This document shows positions 1 through 6,840 of a stretch of DNA of 7,703 nucleotides, piece after piece. Source of the stretch: Marinilabiliales bacterium. Its GTDB lineage: Bacteria > Bacteroidota > Bacteroidia > Bacteroidales > BM523. The DNA is taken from NCBI GenBank assembly GCA_002869425.1, contig PKSZ01000471.1, positions 1-7,703 of the forward strand, read 5' to 3'. A model generated the notes under the pieces. That model saw nothing but the letters and a program-made list of their open reading frames with translations, searched no databases and was not told the DNA's origin. Both the position numbers and the translations under genes were made by a program. Each line of letters starts with the position of its first letter. The first letter of the stretch is position 1.

Positions 1-29
1 AATGATGTCAGGCAAGTGCAACTGCTCGC

Positions 30-58
30 TTTACTTTCTGCCTGGCACAGAAAGTAAA
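30..58. repeat. 11-bp perfect inverted repeat, 7-base loop
   Basis: TTTACTTTCTG at 30-40 is exactly complementary to CAGAAAGTAAA at 48-58, with the loop CCTGGCA between. It lies about 200 bases beyond the stop of the minus-strand gapN gene, with no U-run after it in either direction, so a simple intrinsic terminator is unlikely. It looks more like a REP- or BIME-like palindromic repeat unit. Confidence 0.6.
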
Positions 59-117
59 CAAAGTATGCCTTTATAGCCGGCAATTTTACCTACCCGTTTA
101 AGTTTCAAAGAACTACA

Positions 118-148
118 AATGCCACTCGCTATTCCAATCTTTGGCATT
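118..148. repeat. 7-bp inverted repeat, 17-base loop
   Basis: AATGCCA at 118-124 pairs exactly with TGGCATT at 142-148. The stem is short and the loop long, so this alone could be chance. It is listed because it lies between two other perfect palindromes in the same non-coding stretch. Confidence 0.3.
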
Positions 149-222
149 GAAATCTGTCTGCGCTGCATTGTGATAGTAGCCCTAAGCAAACCATGAAACA
201 CTAACGATTCTAAACCAAGAAC

Positions 223-242
223 TTACCATTGGGCTATGGTAA
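223..242 (-). terminator. Possible terminator hairpin after gapN
   Basis: TTACCAT at 223-229 and ATGGTAA at 236-242 form a perfect 7-bp stem with a 6-base loop, starting 16 bases past the gapN stop codon when read on the minus strand. The bases that follow on that strand are not U-rich, so it would be a weak or factor-assisted terminator, or an mRNA 3'-end stabiliser. Confidence 0.3.
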
Positions 243-258
243 TTAGTTTTGTGCAAAA

Positions 259-1869
259 TCAGAAAATAAAATCCGTAGAAAGAAACGTTGACCTGTTTTC
301 TTTAAGAATATCCGTCAAAATTTCTTTATTGCCTGCTGTCTCTTTTAATGCAACCAACGTGCGAATGGAAAATACCCTAAGCGCATCCGAAACAGACAAT
401 GTTCCCTCTGCCGAATCTTTTCTTCCTGTAAAGGGTAATTCATCTGGTCCTCGCTGGCATTGCGAATTTATATTTACCCTACACACCTGGTTCACCAATG
501 TATCAACCAGTCTTGCAATTTCACTGGTATTTTCACCAAAAATACTGGCCTGCTGACCGTAGTTCGAATTAACCACATATTCCAGTGGCTCATCAAGATT
601 GGAATATTTCACAATTGGAATAACTGGTCCGAATTGTTCTTCATGGTACAATCGCATGTTACTTTTAACACCAGAAACGATAGCAGGAAAGAAAAAAGAG
701 AAATCGCTTTTCTCTTTATAATTATTTAACAGTTTTGCTCCTTTTTCTGTTGCATCGTTTACCAAAGAATCAAGATATTCTGTTTTACCCGGCTCCGGCA
801 ATGGAGTAATTTGTACATCTTTATCCCAAGGAAGACCTACTTTTAGTTTTTCTACTTCATCTTTAAATCTCCCAACAAAATCATCATAAACAGAATCATG
901 TACAAATAAAATCTTCAGGGCAGTGCATCGCTGCCCATTATATGACAACGCACCTGTAACACACTCATTGATTGCCTGATCCATATCAGCATCAGGCAAT
1001 ATAATAGCTGGATTTTTGGCTTCCAGACCTAAAATACTTTTCATTCTATGGGGTTTGGGATGTTGTTTCTTTAAAATATCAGCTACTTTACTTGAACCAA
1101 TAAAAGCCAGCACATCTACAAAACCAGACTCCATCAATGGTGCAATTACTTCCTGACCATCACCATAAACTGTATTGATAACACCAGCAGGAAAAGATTC
1201 TGCAAAAGCATCCAATAAGGGTTTGTGCAACAATACACCCATTTTAGGCGGTTTAAAAATAACCGTATTCCCCATAATCAATGCTGGCAGTAATGTTGTA
1301 AATGTCTCGTTCAAAGGATAATTATATGGTCCCATACACAATACAACCCCCAATGGAGCTCTTCTAACCTGTGCTATAATACCCTGAGAAATCGTAAATC
1401 TTGAAGAAATACGATCCAATTGTTTCAATGCTTCTATGGTATCGTTAATATAATCAACTGTTCGATCAAATTCTTTCTCAGAATCCTTTCTTGATTTTCC
1501 TATCTCCCACATCAATAATTGCACAACTTCTTCACGTTTAGACTTCATTTTAATTACAAACCTTCGAATATGTTCAATTCGGGACTCAACAGACATTGCA
1601 GGCCATTCTCCTCTGCCACTATCATAAGCTTTTCTGGCTGCATCCAAAGCCTTTAATGCCACACAACCTGACAACAACGGATAACTTCCAATTTCATTCA
1701 CAGCCTTCTCTTCATCAACTCCATACACAGGAGAATAAACCTTTTCAAAAGGACCATTCCATTTCTCTATTATGCCATTAATTAAAAATTCTACCTGACG
1801 TAAGGGTTTCTTAATAAAATTTGGCTCAGGCAAATGCTCAATTGAAGGAAAAATATTCTTTGTTCTCAT
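259..1869 (-). CDS. gapN: NADP-dependent glyceraldehyde-3-phosphate dehydrogenase (GapN-type aldehyde dehydrogenase)
   Basis: A cytosolic non-phosphorylating dehydrogenase that would oxidise glyceraldehyde-3-phosphate directly to 3-phosphoglycerate, giving NADPH and bypassing ATP formation. With the start used here it has 536 residues. The aldehyde dehydrogenase fold is complete: GPYNYPLNE with the oxyanion Asn at 183, FKPP with the cofactor-contacting Lys at 206, GLEAKNP with the general-base Glu at 283, NGQRCTALK with the nucleophile Cys at 315, and EQFGP at 411-415. The Arg directly before the Cys and the QRGPD motif near 472-476 match the phosphate-binding arginines of GapN, which supports GapN over other aldehyde dehydrogenases. 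The frame stays open upstream to an ATG at 1989, but that extension, rich in Phe, Tyr and Leu, lies in probable promoter DNA; starts at 1902 (547 residues) and 1869 are both possible. I prefer 1869 because the protein then begins MRTKNIFPSI, as remembered for Bacteroidota homologues. The gene diverges from gpsA. GapN substrate assignment is good but not certain. Confidence 0.85.
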   Translation of the reverse strand: MRTKNIFPSIEHLPEPNFIKKPLRQVEFLINGIIEKWNGPFEKVYSPVYGVDEEKAVNEIGSYPLLSGCVALKALDAARKAYDSGRGEWPAMSVESRIEHIRRFVIKMKSKREEVVQLLMWEIGKSRKDSEKEFDRTVDYINDTIEALKQLDRISSRFTISQGIIAQVRRAPLGVVLCMGPYNYPLNETFTTLLPALIMGNTVIFKPPKMGVLLHKPLLDAFAESFPAGVINTVYGDGQEVIAPLMESGFVDVLAFIGSSKVADILKKQHPKPHRMKSILGLEAKNPAIILPDADMDQAINECVTGALSYNGQRCTALKILFVHDSVYDDFVGRFKDEVEKLKVGLPWDKDVQITPLPEPGKTEYLDSLVNDATEKGAKLLNNYKEKSDFSFFFPAIVSGVKSNMRLYHEEQFGPVIPIVKYSNLDEPLEYVVNSNYGQQASIFGENTSEIARLVDTLVNQVCRVNINSQCQRGPDELPFTGRKDSAEGTLSVSDALRVFSIRTLVALKETAGNKEILTDILKENRSTFLSTDFIF

Positions 1870-2000
1870 AATATATGTAGTTTCTCTATCTAAGATAGGC
1901 ATACTTTTTATCTTCACGAAATAGGATAGCATCAACATGTAATAATCCAGAGCAAATTTTTTATAGAATAAGGTATAAGTGTAGAACAAAGATTAAATGA

Positions 2001-2031
2001 TTGCCAGAGTTAAAAGTTCTTGTTATTATTG
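2001..2031 (+). promoter_or_regulatory. Candidate Bacteroidota-type promoter for gpsA
   Basis: TATTATTG at 2024-2031 differs by one base from the Bacteroidota -7 consensus TAnnTTTG, and a TTG at 2001-2003 lies 20 bases upstream, where the -33 element is expected. Transcription would begin near 2038, leaving a leader of about 18 bases before the gpsA start at 2056. It is assigned by eye only. Confidence 0.4.
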
Positions 2032-2055
2032 TATACTCACAGATAACTATCGAAA

Positions 2056-3018
2056 ATGAAAAATGTATCGGTTCTTGGTTGCGGAAGATGGGGTACTTTT
2101 CTCGGTTGGTACGCCAGTAAACTAGATAAAAATGTACTCATTTGGGGTAGAAAAAATTCCAGTAACCTGAACAAACTACAAAAAGACAGGAAAAACGAAT
2201 ACTTAAGCTTAAAAGATACAGTTGTTCTAAGCAATGACCTGCAGGAGGCTATTGATTTTGGCAATTATCTAATCATTTCTGTTAGTTCACAAAATCTTCG
2301 AGAACTGGCAAAAAAAATCAATCAATATAACCTGAATGGAAAAATCATCATCCTTGCCATGAAAGGTATTGAAAACAATACCGGGAAAAGACTTACACAG
2401 GTTGTTTTGGAGGAAATCCGGCAAAATATCCAGCTTGCCATTTGGGTTGGGCCAGGGCATGTTCAATCCTTTGTAAATGGTGTTCCCAACTGTATGCTTA
2501 TCAGTTCAACCGATGTTGACACAACAAAATGTATAATTGAAGATTTTAATAGTGAGCTTGTTCGTTTATATATCGGTCAAGACTTAATTGGAAATGAAGT
2601 GGGTGCTGCAGCTAAAAACGTTATCGGCATTGCAGCAGGCATGCTCGACGGACTGGACTACGCCAGTTTGAAAGGAGCCCTTATGGCACGCGGTTCAAGA
2701 GAAATTTCAAGGCTAGTAAGAGCTATGGGAGGAAATGAACTAACCGTATACGGATTAAGTCATGTTGGAGATTATGAAGCAACCCTCTTTTCAGATTATA
2801 GTCACAACAAGAATTTTGGAGAAGCCTATGTAAAAAACGGTAGTTTCGAAAAATTGGCAGAAGGAGTATCAACAGTTAAATCTATGATGGTTCTGGCTGA
2901 AAAATATAATGAAGAATTGCCCATTTGTGAATCCATAAACACCATTATTCATAAAAAAGAAGATGCCAAGCAGGTTTTAAAAAATCTGTTTATGAGATCT
3001 ACAAAATTTGAATTCTAG
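2056..3018 (+). CDS. gpsA: Glycerol-3-phosphate dehydrogenase [NAD(P)+], divergent type
   Basis: A cytosolic enzyme that reduces dihydroxyacetone phosphate to sn-glycerol-3-phosphate, the backbone precursor of phospholipids. It has 320 residues, a little under the usual 330-340. The N-terminal Rossmann fold carries GCGRWG at 8-13 and the conserved Lys of AMKGIE at 103. The C-terminal helical domain carries EVGAAAKNVIGIAAG with the catalytic Lys at 187, followed by ALMARG at 208-213. Two motifs depart from the E. coli-type family: the usual GPSFAxE stretch is GPGHVQSF at 132-139, and the SRNRxFG stretch is SHNKNFG at 249-255. All key catalytic features remain, so I read this as a GpsA subgroup and not a dead enzyme. 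The start has no Shine-Dalgarno sequence but places the Rossmann motif where expected. The gene diverges from gapN and lies 11 bases before the dGTPase-like gene. Confidence 0.88.
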   Translation: MKNVSVLGCGRWGTFLGWYASKLDKNVLIWGRKNSSNLNKLQKDRKNEYLSLKDTVVLSNDLQEAIDFGNYLIISVSSQNLRELAKKINQYNLNGKIIILAMKGIENNTGKRLTQVVLEEIRQNIQLAIWVGPGHVQSFVNGVPNCMLISSTDVDTTKCIIEDFNSELVRLYIGQDLIGNEVGAAAKNVIGIAAGMLDGLDYASLKGALMARGSREISRLVRAMGGNELTVYGLSHVGDYEATLFSDYSHNKNFGEAYVKNGSFEKLAEGVSTVKSMMVLAEKYNEELPICESINTIIHKKEDAKQVLKNLFMRSTKFEF

Positions 3019-3029
3019 CAAATACAAAA

Positions 3030-4169
3030 ATGTATACCAACCTCTTACCCGAAGCACAACTCCAGGAAAGGTCTCAACCCAAAAAATATGATCTGAGAGG
3101 AGAATACTATAGAGATCAGACTGCCATTATACATTCAAGGCCTTTCAGAAGACTAAAACACAAAACCCAGGTTTTCTTTTCTCCTCATAATGATCATGTT
3201 TGTACACGAATTGAGCATGTACTCCATGTTGCTACAATTGCCGCCAGTATTTGTAAAGGACTAAATCAAAGAAATGATGAAAAATGGAAATTAAATGAAG
3301 AGCTGGCCTATTCTATAGGTATTGGACATGATCTGGGACATCCACCATTTGGACATGCAGGTGAGCAAGCACTCGATGATATGGTTAGGCCTGTACGACG
3401 ATTTATACACGAAATTAATGGTTACAGGGTTATTGAGAAAGTATACAATTTTGGTGAAGGTATGAACCTTACCTATGCAGTAAAAGATGGTATCATTTGT
3501 CATTGTGGTGAAAAATTTGAACAAAAGCTAGAACCAGAACATAAGCTAAAAAATCTTAACCTTATTCAAACAAGAGCAAATACACCAAGTACATACGAAG
3601 GATGCATTGTTCGGTTTGCAGATAAAATTGCCTATCTGGGAAGAGATATTGAAGACGCGCTAATAGGAAAATTCATCACCAAAGACCAAATACCTGCTAA
3701 CATCCAGGAAAAAATTGGTTCCAGCAATGGAGAAATCATTAATTATCTGGTAAATGACATAATTAAAGCATCCAATAGGGGAATCATTTGCTTTTCTGAT
3801 GAAACATACCAACTTTTTCTGGAATTGAAAACATTTAATTATCAATGCATTTACACCAACGAAAAAGTAAAGGAATATGAAGACTCATGTAAAAATATAG
3901 TACAATCATTGTATAATTTTTATATGAATTTACTGAATTCCAATGGACTTGACCAAAAACTGTATGCATCTAACTCAAAAAAGATTGTTCAGAACTTTGG
4001 AGCTTACTTGTACAAAATGAATCCATTTTACACGAAAGAAAAAAGTAAACATAATCTTTCTGATCTCCATACGTATACTAACCTTGTAATGGATTATATT
4101 TCCGGGATGACTGATAACTACGCAATTTATTGCATGAAAGAAATTAACATTCCCAGCCCCATTTTATAA
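3030..4169 (+). CDS. dgt: HD-domain deoxyguanosinetriphosphate triphosphohydrolase-like protein
   Basis: A cytosolic HD-superfamily enzyme expected to cleave dGTP, and possibly other dNTPs, to the deoxynucleoside and tripolyphosphate, so controlling dNTP pools. Its 379 residues fit the shorter dGTPase-like (type 2) group and not the roughly 500-residue E. coli Dgt. The family signature RPFRRLKHKTQVF is at 37-49. The HD metal site is complete: His63 in TRIEHV, His100-Asp101 in GHDLGHPPFGHAGE, and Asp198 in FADKIAYLGRDIED. GMTDNYA at 359-365 is the typical C-terminal motif. The start lies 11 bases after the gpsA stop, with no promoter visible between, so the two are probably one operon. A hairpin terminator begins directly after the stop codon. 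Substrate range cannot be read from sequence: relatives differ in whether they need an activating dNTP. Some dGTPases also restrict phages, but nothing nearby suggests a defence island. Confidence 0.87.
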   Translation: MYTNLLPEAQLQERSQPKKYDLRGEYYRDQTAIIHSRPFRRLKHKTQVFFSPHNDHVCTRIEHVLHVATIAASICKGLNQRNDEKWKLNEELAYSIGIGHDLGHPPFGHAGEQALDDMVRPVRRFIHEINGYRVIEKVYNFGEGMNLTYAVKDGIICHCGEKFEQKLEPEHKLKNLNLIQTRANTPSTYEGCIVRFADKIAYLGRDIEDALIGKFITKDQIPANIQEKIGSSNGEIINYLVNDIIKASNRGIICFSDETYQLFLELKTFNYQCIYTNEKVKEYEDSCKNIVQSLYNFYMNLLNSNGLDQKLYASNSKKIVQNFGAYLYKMNPFYTKEKSKHNLSDLHTYTNLVMDYISGMTDNYAIYCMKEINIPSPIL

Positions 4170-4197
4170 AAAAAGGCCTGAAATTTCAGACCTTTTT
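4170..4197. terminator. Bidirectional intrinsic terminator
   Basis: AAAAAGG at 4170-4176 pairs with CCTTTTT at 4191-4197, and CTGA at 4178-4181 pairs with TCAG at 4186-4189 around an AATT loop, with one C/A mismatch (4177/4190) in the stem. It begins at the last base region of the dGTPase-like gene's stop and ends 19 bases before the stop of the converging gene at 4217. A-runs on one side and T-runs on the other provide a U-tract in both directions, so it should end both transcripts. Confidence 0.85.
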
Positions 4198-4216
4198 ATC
4201 AAATAAAATATACGGG

Positions 4217-4729
4217 TTATTTGTTGGTCTTACAATTTCCGTTTCCATGTCCATAACCATGTCCATTACCATGACCTTCTCCACCCTGACCACAACATCC
4301 ATTATGCTGTCCCATTCCTTTGTGATGTTTTCCCATTCCATTGTGAGAATGCTTCATATCAAAATGAATTCTTTGTTCTTCTGTAAGTAATGATCTAACC
4401 TCCTGCTCCATTGCAACCCTTTTCTTCATTAATTGGGTTTTAATGGCTCCAATTTCATCAATGATAGCATTAACACTATTCATATCAACTTTTTCCACTG
4501 TTGTTAATGTATTTAACTTAGCATTCTTCTCCTTCATTTCATTCTTTAAAGGTAAAACTTCCTTCATGTGATCAAGATGTATCTTTTCAATCTTGGTTTG
4601 CTGTTCTTCTGTTAAGTCAGGAATTCCCTTTAAATGTCCCTTTCCTGCTTGCGCCATAACCGTATAACCAGAAAATATCAACATAATTAACATAACAGGC
4701 AACTGAATTCTTTTCATCATTGTTTTCAT
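4217..4729 (-). CDS. Spy/CpxP-like periplasmic protein with His/Gly/Cys-rich metal-binding tail
   Basis: A small exported protein of 170 residues. Residues 1-28 form a signal peptide: Lys/Arg near the start, a hydrophobic core PVMLIMLIF, and a probable cleavage site after VMA at 24-26 or two residues later. The mature part is mostly helical and carries two LTxxQ motifs, LTEEQ at 39-43 and 115-119, the hallmark of the Spy/CpxP/ZraP group of periplasmic chaperones and metal-responsive proteins. The last 50 residues are unusual: GMGKHHKGMGQHNGCC followed by repeated GHGxG units, giving about nine His, three Cys and three Met, a likely site for copper, zinc or nickel. The family is clear, but whether it acts as a chaperone, metal buffer or stress sensor is inference. 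No sensor kinase, response regulator, sigma factor or metal pump is adjacent. In-frame ATGs at codons 4 and 5 would also leave a usable signal peptide. Confidence 0.8.
   Translation of the reverse strand: MKTMMKRIQLPVMLIMLIFSGYTVMAQAGKGHLKGIPDLTEEQQTKIEKIHLDHMKEVLPLKNEMKEKNAKLNTLTTVEKVDMNSVNAIIDEIGAIKTQLMKKRVAMEQEVRSLLTEEQRIHFDMKHSHNGMGKHHKGMGQHNGCCGQGGEGHGNGHGYGHGNGNCKTNK
4245..4276. repeat. Imperfect 12-bp tandem repeat in the metal-binding tail
   Basis: The units CCATGTCCATAA (4245-4256) and CCATGTCCATTA (4257-4268), plus a partial third unit (4269-4276), encode the alternating Gly-His/Gly-Asn/Gly-Tyr run at the C-terminus of the Spy-like protein. The length of such a tract can change by replication slippage, which would change the number of His residues. 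Confidence 0.6.
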
Positions 4730-4802
4730 AATTTTAATTTTTATATTCCTAAATATGTTTTCTGCTTCTATGACATTATTATCACAAAAAGGTTTAATCT
4801 AT

Positions 4803-4827
4803 CATCAATTTAATCGATCAATTGATG
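4803..4827. promoter_or_regulatory. Operator-like inverted repeat between divergent genes
   Basis: CATCAATT at 4803-4810 and AATTGATG at 4820-4827 are exact inverted copies separated by 9 bases, with a further ATCAATTGAT palindrome at 4817-4826. The site ends 10 bases before the -7 element of the downstream gene, so it covers the -33 region. A dimeric regulator bound there could control the membrane-enzyme gene, the Spy-like gene, or both. The regulator is unknown. Confidence 0.4.
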
Positions 4828-4837
4828 TGATTGTTTC

Positions 4838-4845
4838 TATATTTG
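4838..4845 (+). promoter_or_regulatory. Bacteroidota -7 promoter element (TAnnTTTG)
   Basis: TATATTTG is a perfect match to the TAnnTTTG consensus of the Bacteroidota primary sigma factor, 18 bases before the ATG at 4864. The expected -33 position (about 4814-4817) has no good TTG, which suggests a promoter that needs an activator or is weak. Transcription would start near 4852, giving a leader of only about a dozen bases. Confidence 0.5.
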
Positions 4846-4861
4846 TATTAATACAGCTGTA
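4844..4861. promoter_or_regulatory. Two overlapping perfect palindromes at the expected transcription start
   Basis: TGTATTAATACA (4844-4855) and TACAGCTGTA (4852-4861) are both perfect palindromes and share four bases. Together they span from the end of the -7 element to just before the start codon at 4864. A repressor bound here would block transcription start. Chance palindromes are common in AT-rich DNA, but a 12-mer and a 10-mer overlapping at this spot is notable. Confidence 0.35.
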
Positions 4862-4863
4862 CA

Positions 4864-6840
4864 ATGAAGAAAAGGATTACACATTTTACAATTTATAAAG
4901 GTGATGCTAGTTTTGTTATTCTTTTCCGTATAATGCTTGTCATTATTAGCTATAGCATTGCCCGACTGCTTTTTTATCTTTTCAATACAGATCTTTTTAC
5001 AGATGTTAGTTTTCCTGTTTTATCAAAAATTTTATACGGTGGAATAACATTTGATTTAAGTGCCATAGCTTATACAAATGCCTTATTTATTATTGCATTT
5101 GCCATACCTTTTAATTTTAGGTATAACAAATTGTATCAAAAAATCTTTGATACAATTTTCATTGCAGTAAATGGAATTTGCATAGCCCTTAATTTTACAG
5201 ACATTATTTATTATCGTTTTATCCTGAACAGAACAACTGCGGTAAGCATAAAAGAAATGGGATATGAAAATGGTCTCACTGGTCTTATCTTGAGGTATAT
5301 GGTTGATTATTGGTATATAACCCTACTGTGGGTTATATTTATGGTTGCATTTGTATTCCTGTATTTTAGTTTTAAGCCCCAGAAAAAACAAGTAAAAAAG
5401 CCCATATTAAGATTCGTCAGAAATCTGGCAATTTTCCTGACCTTACTTTTCTTTACAATTTTCTCAGCAAGAGGAACTTATATATTAAGTAGCCGCCCCA
5501 TAAACATGAGTTTTGCCGGAGAATATGTTGAGTCGCCAAGTCAGATTCCAATTGTGCTAAATACACCTTTTGCAATCATTCGAACCATTAAAAGGAATCC
5601 TTTTCAAGAATATTCCTTTATTAAAGACAAGAATGAATTAGACGTTTTATGCAATCCTTTGAAGATAGGTTCGAATAAAAAATTCAGGTCATTGAACGTA
5701 ATGATCATTATTTTAGAAAGTTTTGGTCGTGAATACATTGGAACTTTTAATCCTGATCTTGAAAATGGAAATTATAAAGGTTATGCACCTTTCTTTGATA
5801 CACTTTGTACAAGAAGTAAAACGTTTTGTAATTCTTTTGCCAATGGAAGAAAATCTATTGATGCACTTCCATCCATTATTTCTGGCATCCCAGCCTTTCA
5901 TAGTCCATATGTACTAACACCATATGTTAACAATGATATTACATCCCTACCAAATTTACTGAAAGAAAAAGGTTATACTACAGCATTTTTTCATGGAGCC
6001 CACAATGGCTCAATGGGTTTTGAAGCTTATACGAATTTAGCAGGTTTTGACAAGTACTTTGGGCTCAATGAATATCCTGACGACTCTCATTATGACGGTT
6101 ACTGGGGAATATGGGATGAAGATTTTTTCGACTTTACAGTAAAGGAAATGAGTAAAATGAAACAGCCCTTTATGACTACCATTTTCACATTATCAGCACA
6201 TGCACCCTTTGATGTACCAGAAAAATATAAAGGCAAGTTCCCTACGGGCCCAAAAAAAATTCATGAAACAGTGGGCTATTCAGATTATGCACTTAGCACA
6301 TTTTTTAAAAAAGCGGAAAAAATGCCCTGGTTCGACAGCACACTGTTTGTCATAACAGCAGATCATGCATCAATTCCCTACTATGACGGTTATTGTAACG
6401 AAATGGGGAATTTTAAGATTCCAATTCTATTGTACATGAAAAACTCAGATTTTATTGGTATGGATAGTACAGTAGCCCAGCAAATAGATATATTACCAAC
6501 AGTACTCTCAATACTAAATTATGACAAGGATTACTTTGCTCTTGGCAATAATATGCTGGATACAACAATACAACACTATGCTGTGTCCAACAACAATGGT
6601 CTGGACAGATTCCTCATATATATGGACGATTATATGTTACTGGCTCAGGACACTATTTCAAAAGAATTGTATAATTTCGTAAGTGATCATATGATGAGAA
6701 ACAATGTCTTCAATGATAGTACATCCTTGGTTAAGAAGATGGAAAAACAGATGCGCGCTGTCATACAAGTATTTAATAAATGCATGATCCATAATGCTTT
6801 AACTGAAAAAAACTATAAGACTTTAAATGAAAACAGGTAG
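4864..6840 (+). CDS. LtaS-type membrane phosphatase/sulfatase-superfamily enzyme
   Basis: A 658-residue inner-membrane protein. The N-terminal part has five predicted transmembrane helices (about 16-40, 56-82, 93-117, 147-170 and 183-203), followed by a linker and a periplasmic alkaline-phosphatase-fold domain from about 276 to 570. The metal site and nucleophile follow the lipoteichoic acid synthase layout: Glu285 in IILESFG, the nucleophile as Ser331 in NGRKSIDALPS (Thr in LtaS), His446 in LSAHAPF, and Asp500-His501 in ITADHAS. The Glu-to-nucleophile spacing is 46 residues, close to the 45 of LtaS. Gram-negative bacteria of this kind do not make lipoteichoic acid, so the likely job is transfer or removal of a phospho-alcohol group, such as phosphoglycerol or phosphoethanolamine, on a lipid or surface glycan; a true sulfatase is less likely, since no CxPxR or SxPxR motif is present. 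It has a palindrome-rich promoter region, no Shine-Dalgarno sequence, and a 14-base overlap with the next gene. Confidence 0.8.
   Translation: MKKRITHFTIYKGDASFVILFRIMLVIISYSIARLLFYLFNTDLFTDVSFPVLSKILYGGITFDLSAIAYTNALFIIAFAIPFNFRYNKLYQKIFDTIFIAVNGICIALNFTDIIYYRFILNRTTAVSIKEMGYENGLTGLILRYMVDYWYITLLWVIFMVAFVFLYFSFKPQKKQVKKPILRFVRNLAIFLTLLFFTIFSARGTYILSSRPINMSFAGEYVESPSQIPIVLNTPFAIIRTIKRNPFQEYSFIKDKNELDVLCNPLKIGSNKKFRSLNVMIIILESFGREYIGTFNPDLENGNYKGYAPFFDTLCTRSKTFCNSFANGRKSIDALPSIISGIPAFHSPYVLTPYVNNDITSLPNLLKEKGYTTAFFHGAHNGSMGFEAYTNLAGFDKYFGLNEYPDDSHYDGYWGIWDEDFFDFTVKEMSKMKQPFMTTIFTLSAHAPFDVPEKYKGKFPTGPKKIHETVGYSDYALSTFFKKAEKMPWFDSTLFVITADHASIPYYDGYCNEMGNFKIPILLYMKNSDFIGMDSTVAQQIDILPTVLSILNYDKDYFALGNNMLDTTIQHYAVSNNNGLDRFLIYMDDYMLLAQDTISKELYNFVSDHMMRNNVFNDSTSLVKKMEKQMRAVIQVFNKCMIHNALTEKNYKTLNENR

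Larger units (their letters stand above)
1..258. other. Non-coding spacer with several inverted repeats
   Basis: No convincing gene is seen here. The stretch is about 42% G+C over 1-240 (hand count), richer than the AT-rich intergenic DNA elsewhere in the window. It contains three perfect inverted repeats: 31-57 region, 118-148 and 223-242. A minus-strand reading frame of roughly 45 codons exists (ATG near 166, stop near 30), but it runs straight through the strongest hairpin and has no recognisable domain, so it is more likely repeat sequence than a gene. The composition and stacked hairpins suggest a dispersed intergenic repeat, but copies elsewhere cannot be seen from one window. Confidence 0.5.

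Noticed and set aside
30..166. A minus-strand frame of about 45 codons in the left spacer, ending inside the 30-58 hairpin.
   Set aside because: It has no domain, no signal peptide and no clear start signal, and it passes through inverted repeats. Repeat sequence is the simpler reading.
236..729. Plus-strand reading frames of about 90-106 codons opposite the 3' end of gapN.
   Set aside because: They overlap a well-conserved dehydrogenase domain on the other strand, show no recognisable domain, and have no promoter or ribosome site.
1940..1995. Possible minus-strand promoter elements for gapN: TAATCTTTG near 1987-1995, and an AAATTTG further downstream.
   Set aside because: The first has one base too many between TA and TTTG, and neither has a good -33 element at the right distance, so no promoter was called.
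3030..4169. A phage-defence role for the dGTPase-like protein.
   Set aside because: Some dGTPases do restrict phages by depleting dNTPs, but the neighbour is gpsA and there are no defence or mobile genes in the window. A housekeeping role fits better.
4864..6840. Classification as a true formylglycine-dependent sulfatase.
   Set aside because: No CxPxR or SxPxR motif is present. The nucleophile region NGRKSIDALPS and the five N-terminal helices fit the LtaS-type group.
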